Made by a program: the position numbers and the translations under genes. From contig JBEAOO010000053.1 of NCBI GenBank assembly GCA_041164825.1, positions 1 to 11,021 on the forward strand: 11,021 nt of DNA. Direction: 5' to 3'. The stretch is from JBEAOO01 sp041164825 (lineage in GTDB: Bacteria; Pseudomonadota; Gammaproteobacteria; Burkholderiales; Burkholderiaceae_C). Of the stretch, positions 7,111 to 11,021 are shown piece by piece (the first letter of the stretch is position 1; each line of letters opens with the position of its first letter). The notes under the pieces were generated by a model that saw only the letters and a list, made by a program, of their open reading frames with translations, made no database searches and had not been told where the DNA came from.

Positions 7111-7147
7111 ACTGCACCGCGTGGCGATCGCCCGGCGCTCATGGGGG

Positions 7148-8566
7148 TCAATGCGCCGCCACAAACCCGGCCACGCGCTCGCTGGCGGCGCGGACAGCCG
7201 CCGTCAAACGCGCATCACCCGCGAGCTCGCCCCACAGCACCGCGTCTTGGCAGAACGCGGCCACCGGGTCGGCGGCGTCGCAGATGGCGTGCGCCACGGC
7301 CGGGTCCATGGCCTGGTCTTGGTAGGTGTAGGCGATCTGGCCGCGGTGCCAGCGTTGCAGGTAGGCCAAGAACAGCGCGGGCAACATGGCCACGCTGTCG
7401 ATGGATTCGTGGCGCGCCAGGCGCTCGCGGACCGTGGGCGCGATGAAGCCGGGGATCTTGGAAAAGCCGTCCATGGCCACGCGCTGGTTGGTGTCGCAAA
7501 TGGCGGGGTTGCCGAAACGATCCAACACCACATCGCGGTAAGCGGCCAGATCGAGCGGGCTGGGGCTGAGCACAGGGATGGTGTCGTGGGTGACGTAGTC
7601 ATACGCCATCTGGCGGATCACCGGGTCGTGCGTGCCTTCGTGGATGAATTGATAACCCACCAGCGTGCCGGCCCAGGCGATGCAGCTGTGCGTGGCGTTG
7701 AGCAGGCGAATCTTGGCTTCCTCGAACGCGGCCACCGAATCGACCATCTGCACACCGACGGTTTCGAACGCCGGGCGGCCGTTGGCAAAGCGGTCTTCGA
7801 TCACCCACTGGATGAAGCTCTCGGCCATCACGGCGGCAGCGTCGTCGACACCCGTGGCGGCCTTCACGCGCACGCGCACCTCCGGTGCGGGGCGCGGCGT
7901 GATGCGATCGACCATGGCGTTGGGGCTGGTGGTGTGGGCTTGCACCCAGTCGGCCAGCGCGGTGTCGCCCACCAGGGCGATGAACTGCAGCAGGCCGCTG
8001 CGCGAGCGGTCGCCGTTGTGGCGCAGATTGTCGCAGTTGAGCAGGGTGACCGCCCCGGCGTCCTTCCCACCCGCAGCGGCCATGCGGGCGCGCAGGATGG
8101 CGGTGAGCGCGCCATAGATGGTGCTGCCGGCTTCGCCTTTCTTGGCGCGCTCCAGGTCGGCGCGCAGGTCGGCGTAGGAGGCGAGGTCGAGCCGGTTGTC
8201 GGCGTCGAGGTAGTAGCCGGCCTCGGTCACGGTGAACGAGATGATGCGTGTGCGCGCCGCGGCGCCGTGCGCAATCAGCCCGGCCAGCGAAGGCTCAAAA
8301 CCCACCACCTCGCGGATGGCGCTGATGCGCTGGTACACGTGCTCGTCTTGCGGCGAGATGGTTTCCAGCGTGTAGGCGCCGCCTTGGGCTTGCAGCGCGG
8401 CCACGGTGTCGGCCATGTCGGGGCGCAGGTTGCCGCCCACGAGCACCCAGCGGGTGTCGCCCGCGTCGTGCAGGGCTTGCAGGTACACGGCTTGGTGGGC
8501 GCGGTGGAAGGAACCCAGGCCGAGGTGAAGGATGACGGACGCGCCGTCAGGAAGGGAGGTGGCCAC
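7148..8566 (-). CDS. dalD: D-arabinitol 4-dehydrogenase (long-chain polyol dehydrogenase)
   Basis: This 472-residue enzyme belongs to the mannitol/polyol-specific long-chain dehydrogenases, which oxidise a polyol with NAD+ without a metal. The nucleotide-binding N-terminus HLGLGSFHRAH is at 14-24. The catalytic set seen in Pseudomonas mannitol 2-dehydrogenase (Lys295, Asn300, His303) corresponds to Lys285, Asn290 and His293 in AKIRLLNATH, with CDNxxHNG at 178-185. Details such as ETISPQ (68-73), THSCIAWAGTL (292-302) and CDTNQRVAMDGFSKIP (357-372) match my recollection of Klebsiella and Ralstonia DalD more closely than mannitol 2-dehydrogenase. The product would be D-xylulose, the substrate of XylB in the same operon. 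The start is GTG 8566, with GGAG eight bases upstream; no ATG lies before the coenzyme-binding motif. The gene follows the ABC ATPase by 39 bases. Some members of this family also use mannitol, so dual activity is possible. Confidence 0.85.
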   Translation of the reverse strand: MATSLPDGASVILHLGLGSFHRAHQAVYLQALHDAGDTRWVLVGGNLRPDMADTVAALQAQGGAYTLETISPQDEHVYQRISAIREVVGFEPSLAGLIAHGAAARTRIISFTVTEAGYYLDADNRLDLASYADLRADLERAKKGEAGSTIYGALTAILRARMAAAGGKDAGAVTLLNCDNLRHNGDRSRSGLLQFIALVGDTALADWVQAHTTSPNAMVDRITPRPAPEVRVRVKAATGVDDAAAVMAESFIQWVIEDRFANGRPAFETVGVQMVDSVAAFEEAKIRLLNATHSCIAWAGTLVGYQFIHEGTHDPVIRQMAYDYVTHDTIPVLSPSPLDLAAYRDVVLDRFGNPAICDTNQRVAMDGFSKIPGFIAPTVRERLARHESIDSVAMLPALFLAYLQRWHRGQIAYTYQDQAMDPAVAHAICDAADPVAAFCQDAVLWGELAGDARLTAAVRAASERVAGFVAAH

Positions 8567-8574
8567 GGTGCGTG

Positions 8575-8578
8575 CTCC
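8575..8578 (-). promoter_or_regulatory. Ribosome-binding site for the dalD GTG start
   Basis: GGAG on the minus strand is eight bases before GTG 8566. It supports the unusual start codon, since the next in-frame ATG (residue 51) would remove the coenzyme-binding motif. Confidence 0.6.
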
Positions 8579-8605
8579 GGTGCGTAAGAGGTGAACGGGC
8601 TCGGC

Positions 8606-9640
<1,035 letters not shown>

Positions 9641-9710
9641 GGTTGGATCCTCAAATTTCTGTTGTGTCTAGAGCGGCCCGCGCAGCCGGGCCACCTTCAT
9701 GCGGCCGCCA

Positions 9711-9810
9711 CGGATCCGGCTTTGCCGGTCCGTTGGCGGCGCCCCCTTGAGGGGGAGCGCCGCAGGCGCTTCGGGGGTGGGTCACAAGACCGCGCTTCGG
9801 GGGTGGGTCA
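9711..9810. repeat. Composite intergenic hairpin repeat (REP-like)
   Basis: This block holds three structures in order. First, 9711-9732 is a 9-bp stem with a one-base bulge and a TTT loop (CCGGC-TTT-GCCGG core). Second, 9736-9763 is an 11-bp stem with core CCCCC-TTGA-GGGGG and a two-base AG bulge. Third, the 19-base sequence GCGCTTCGGGGGTGGGTCA occurs twice, at 9766-9784 and 9792-9810, with a 7-base spacer (period 26). From memory, this hairpin-plus-CTTCGGGGG type is a frequent intergenic element in Comamonadaceae. Between two operon genes it could stabilise the upstream message or cause partial termination, setting permease-to-ATPase ratios. That role is inference. Confidence 0.7.
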
Positions 9811-9817
9811 ATTCACT

Positions 9818-10633
9818 TCACTTGACTGCGCCGAAGGTCAGACCTTGGACCAGTTGCTTCTGGCTGAACCAGCCGAACACCACGATCGGCGCGATGGCCA
9901 TCAGCGAGGCGGCCGACAACTTGGCCCAGAACAAGCCCTCGGGGCTGGAGTACGACGCGATCAGTGCGGCCAACGTGCCGGCCTTGGCGGCGGTCAGGTT
10001 GAGCGACCAGAAGGCCTCGTTCCAGCTCAGCACCAGGCACAGCAGGCCGGTGGACGACAGCGTGCCCATGGCCAGTGGCCGGATCACGTGCACAAACTCA
10101 CCCCAGACGGTGGCGCCATCCATGCGGGCGGCCTCCAGGATGTCGGGCGGGATGTCCTTGAAGCCCGAGTACAGCATCCACACCATGATGGGCAGGTTGC
10201 TGAGCGTGAAGACGATGGTCAAGCCCGTGAGCGAGTCGAGCATGCCCGTGGTCTGCGCCATCACGTACACCGGCATCAGCGCGCCCACGGCCGGCATCAT
10301 CTTGGTGGAGAGCATCCACATCAGCAGGTCTTTGGTCTTGCGGGTGCGGAAGAAGGCCATCGAGTAGGCCGCAGGTGCCGCGATCAACAAACCCAGCAGC
10401 GTGGAGGCCAGGCTGGTGATGAGCGAGTTCTTGGCATACAGGAAGTAGTCGCTGCGCTCTTGCACCTCGTGGAAGTTCTCGAGCGTGGGCACGAAGAACA
10501 GCTTGGGCGGCACCGAGATGGCTTGCAGCTCGGTTTTGAACGCGGTGATGATCAGCCAAAACAGCGGGAAGAACAGCAGCAACGTGAAGAACCACGCAGC
10601 CACGCTTCTGATAATCAAGGGAAGGTGTTTCAT
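9818..10633 (-). CDS. Polyol ABC importer permease (SmoG/MtlG type)
   Basis: This 271-residue inner-membrane protein is of the binding-protein-dependent transport (MalG-like) permease family. Six hydrophobic segments are visible at about 8-31, 71-95, 104-126, 136-156, 190-207 and 240-257. The cytoplasmic EAA loop that docks on the ATPase is EAARMDGATVWGEF (167-180), continuing to Pro186-Leu187, with its conserved glycine at 173. The short N-terminus before the first helix and the length match SmoG/MtlG. ATG 10633 has GAGGA seven bases upstream, and this site overlaps the stop codon of the preceding permease, so the two are probably translationally coupled. It should pair with the preceding permease as a heterodimer. 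The exact sugar alcohol cannot be read from the permease; D-arabinitol (perhaps also mannitol or sorbitol) is inferred from the operon. Confidence 0.94.
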   Translation of the reverse strand: MKHLPLIIRSVAAWFFTLLLFFPLFWLIITAFKTELQAISVPPKLFFVPTLENFHEVQERSDYFLYAKNSLITSLASTLLGLLIAAPAAYSMAFFRTRKTKDLLMWMLSTKMMPAVGALMPVYVMAQTTGMLDSLTGLTIVFTLSNLPIMVWMLYSGFKDIPPDILEAARMDGATVWGEFVHVIRPLAMGTLSSTGLLCLVLSWNEAFWSLNLTAAKAGTLAALIASYSSPEGLFWAKLSAASLMAIAPIVVFGWFSQKQLVQGLTFGAVK

Positions 10634-10643
10634 CGGTGTGTCC

Positions 10644-11021
10644 TCAGCGGTCCAGGTTCTTGCCGATCAGGCGGATCAGGAAGACCGCGGCGATGTTGGC
10701 CAACACGACCGCGAACATGGCGCCAGCCGAAGCCACACCCACGTCGAAGTTCATCAGCGCTTGCTTGAAAATCAGGAAGGTCAGGTTGGTGCTGGCGTTG
10801 CCCGGGCCGCCACCGGTGGTGGTGGAGATCTCGGCAAACACGCCCATCAAGAAGATCATCTCGATCATCACGACCACGGCGATCGGCCGACCCAGGTGCG
10901 GCAGCACCAAGAACCAGAACTTCTGCAGACCGGTGGCGCCGTCCATGCCGGCGGCTTCCATTTGGTCGCGATCAAGTGATTGCAGCGAGGTGATGAAGAT
11001 CAGGCAGGCAAAGGGCAACCA
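10644..11021 (-). CDS. Polyol ABC importer permease (SmoF/MtlF type), C-terminal part
   Basis: Only the last 125 residues are in the window; the frame is open to the right edge and the start lies beyond it. The EAA loop MEAAGMDGATGLQKF is near fragment residues 21-35. Two hydrophobic segments follow (IAVVVMIEMIFLMGVFAEI and AGAMFAVVLANIAAVFLI). The stretch TTGGGPGNASTNLTFLIF is characteristic of SmoF/MtlF-like MalF-type permeases of polyol importers. It ends ten bases before the next permease's ATG, and its stop codon is embedded in that gene's Shine-Dalgarno region. It should form the other half of the membrane channel. The expected upstream neighbour is the periplasmic polyol-binding protein, which would be outside this window. 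Confidence 0.92.
   Translation of the reverse strand, partial: WLPFACLIFITSLQSLDRDQMEAAGMDGATGLQKFWFLVLPHLGRPIAVVVMIEMIFLMGVFAEISTTTGGGPGNASTNLTFLIFKQALMNFDVGVASAGAMFAVVLANIAAVFLIRLIGKNLDR

Noticed and set aside
7123..7132. GGCGATCGCC palindrome as an operator
   Set aside because: A ten-base palindrome containing GCGATCGC is frequent in many GC-rich genomes, and nothing else singles this copy out.
3222..8587. Other long plus-strand frames (3222-4367, 4532-5767, 5804-7039, 7121-8587)
   Set aside because: Each lies antisense to a gene with intact catalytic motifs and shows the same biased composition, with no motif of its own.

Overview
The window looks like a chromosomal segment of a GC-rich betaproteobacterium, most likely Burkholderiales and probably Comamonadaceae. 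This rests on base composition (hand-counted lines of 52-82 % GC), the style of the encoded proteins, and an intergenic hairpin repeat with a CCCCC-TTGA-GGGGG core that I recall as common in that family. The genus cannot be fixed from the sequence alone. Every supported gene lies on the minus strand, so transcription runs from the right edge to the left edge.

The right two thirds (about 11021 to 4517) form a polyol uptake and catabolism operon. In transcription order it has two inner-membrane permeases of a SmoEFGK/MtlEFGK-type ABC importer (the first is cut by the window edge), the importer's ATPase, a long-chain polyol dehydrogenase best read as D-arabinitol 4-dehydrogenase (DalD), an AraC-family regulator, and xylulokinase (XylB). 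The inferred pathway is uptake of D-arabinitol, oxidation to D-xylulose, and phosphorylation to D-xylulose 5-phosphate. The substrate-binding protein is not in the window and is expected beyond the right edge. A hairpin with a short T-run follows xylB.

The next block (4319 to 1014) is central carbon metabolism. Transaldolase and glucose-6-phosphate isomerase overlap in an ATGA junction. A perfect 11-bp hairpin separates them from a small HAD-family phosphatase related to YihX (alpha-D-glucose-1-phosphate phosphatase). Together with a transketolase elsewhere, these would carry xylulose 5-phosphate into fructose 6-phosphate and glucose 6-phosphate, so the two blocks make metabolic sense side by side.

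The left end (876 to 1) holds the N-terminal 292 residues of an AAA/ABC-type ATPase of the RecF/SMC-like predicted ATPase group. Its composition is less GC-rich than its neighbours, and its Walker B and any partner gene lie outside the window. It is the only accessory-looking gene here.

I see no RNA genes, CRISPR arrays, insertion sequences or attachment sites, and no gap between genes exceeds about 200 bases. Most of the window is recognisable metabolism. The points worth a second look are the dyad-rich leader of the AraC gene, the composite repeat between the permease and ATPase genes, the HAD protein lacking the usual second aspartate, and the ATPase at the left edge.
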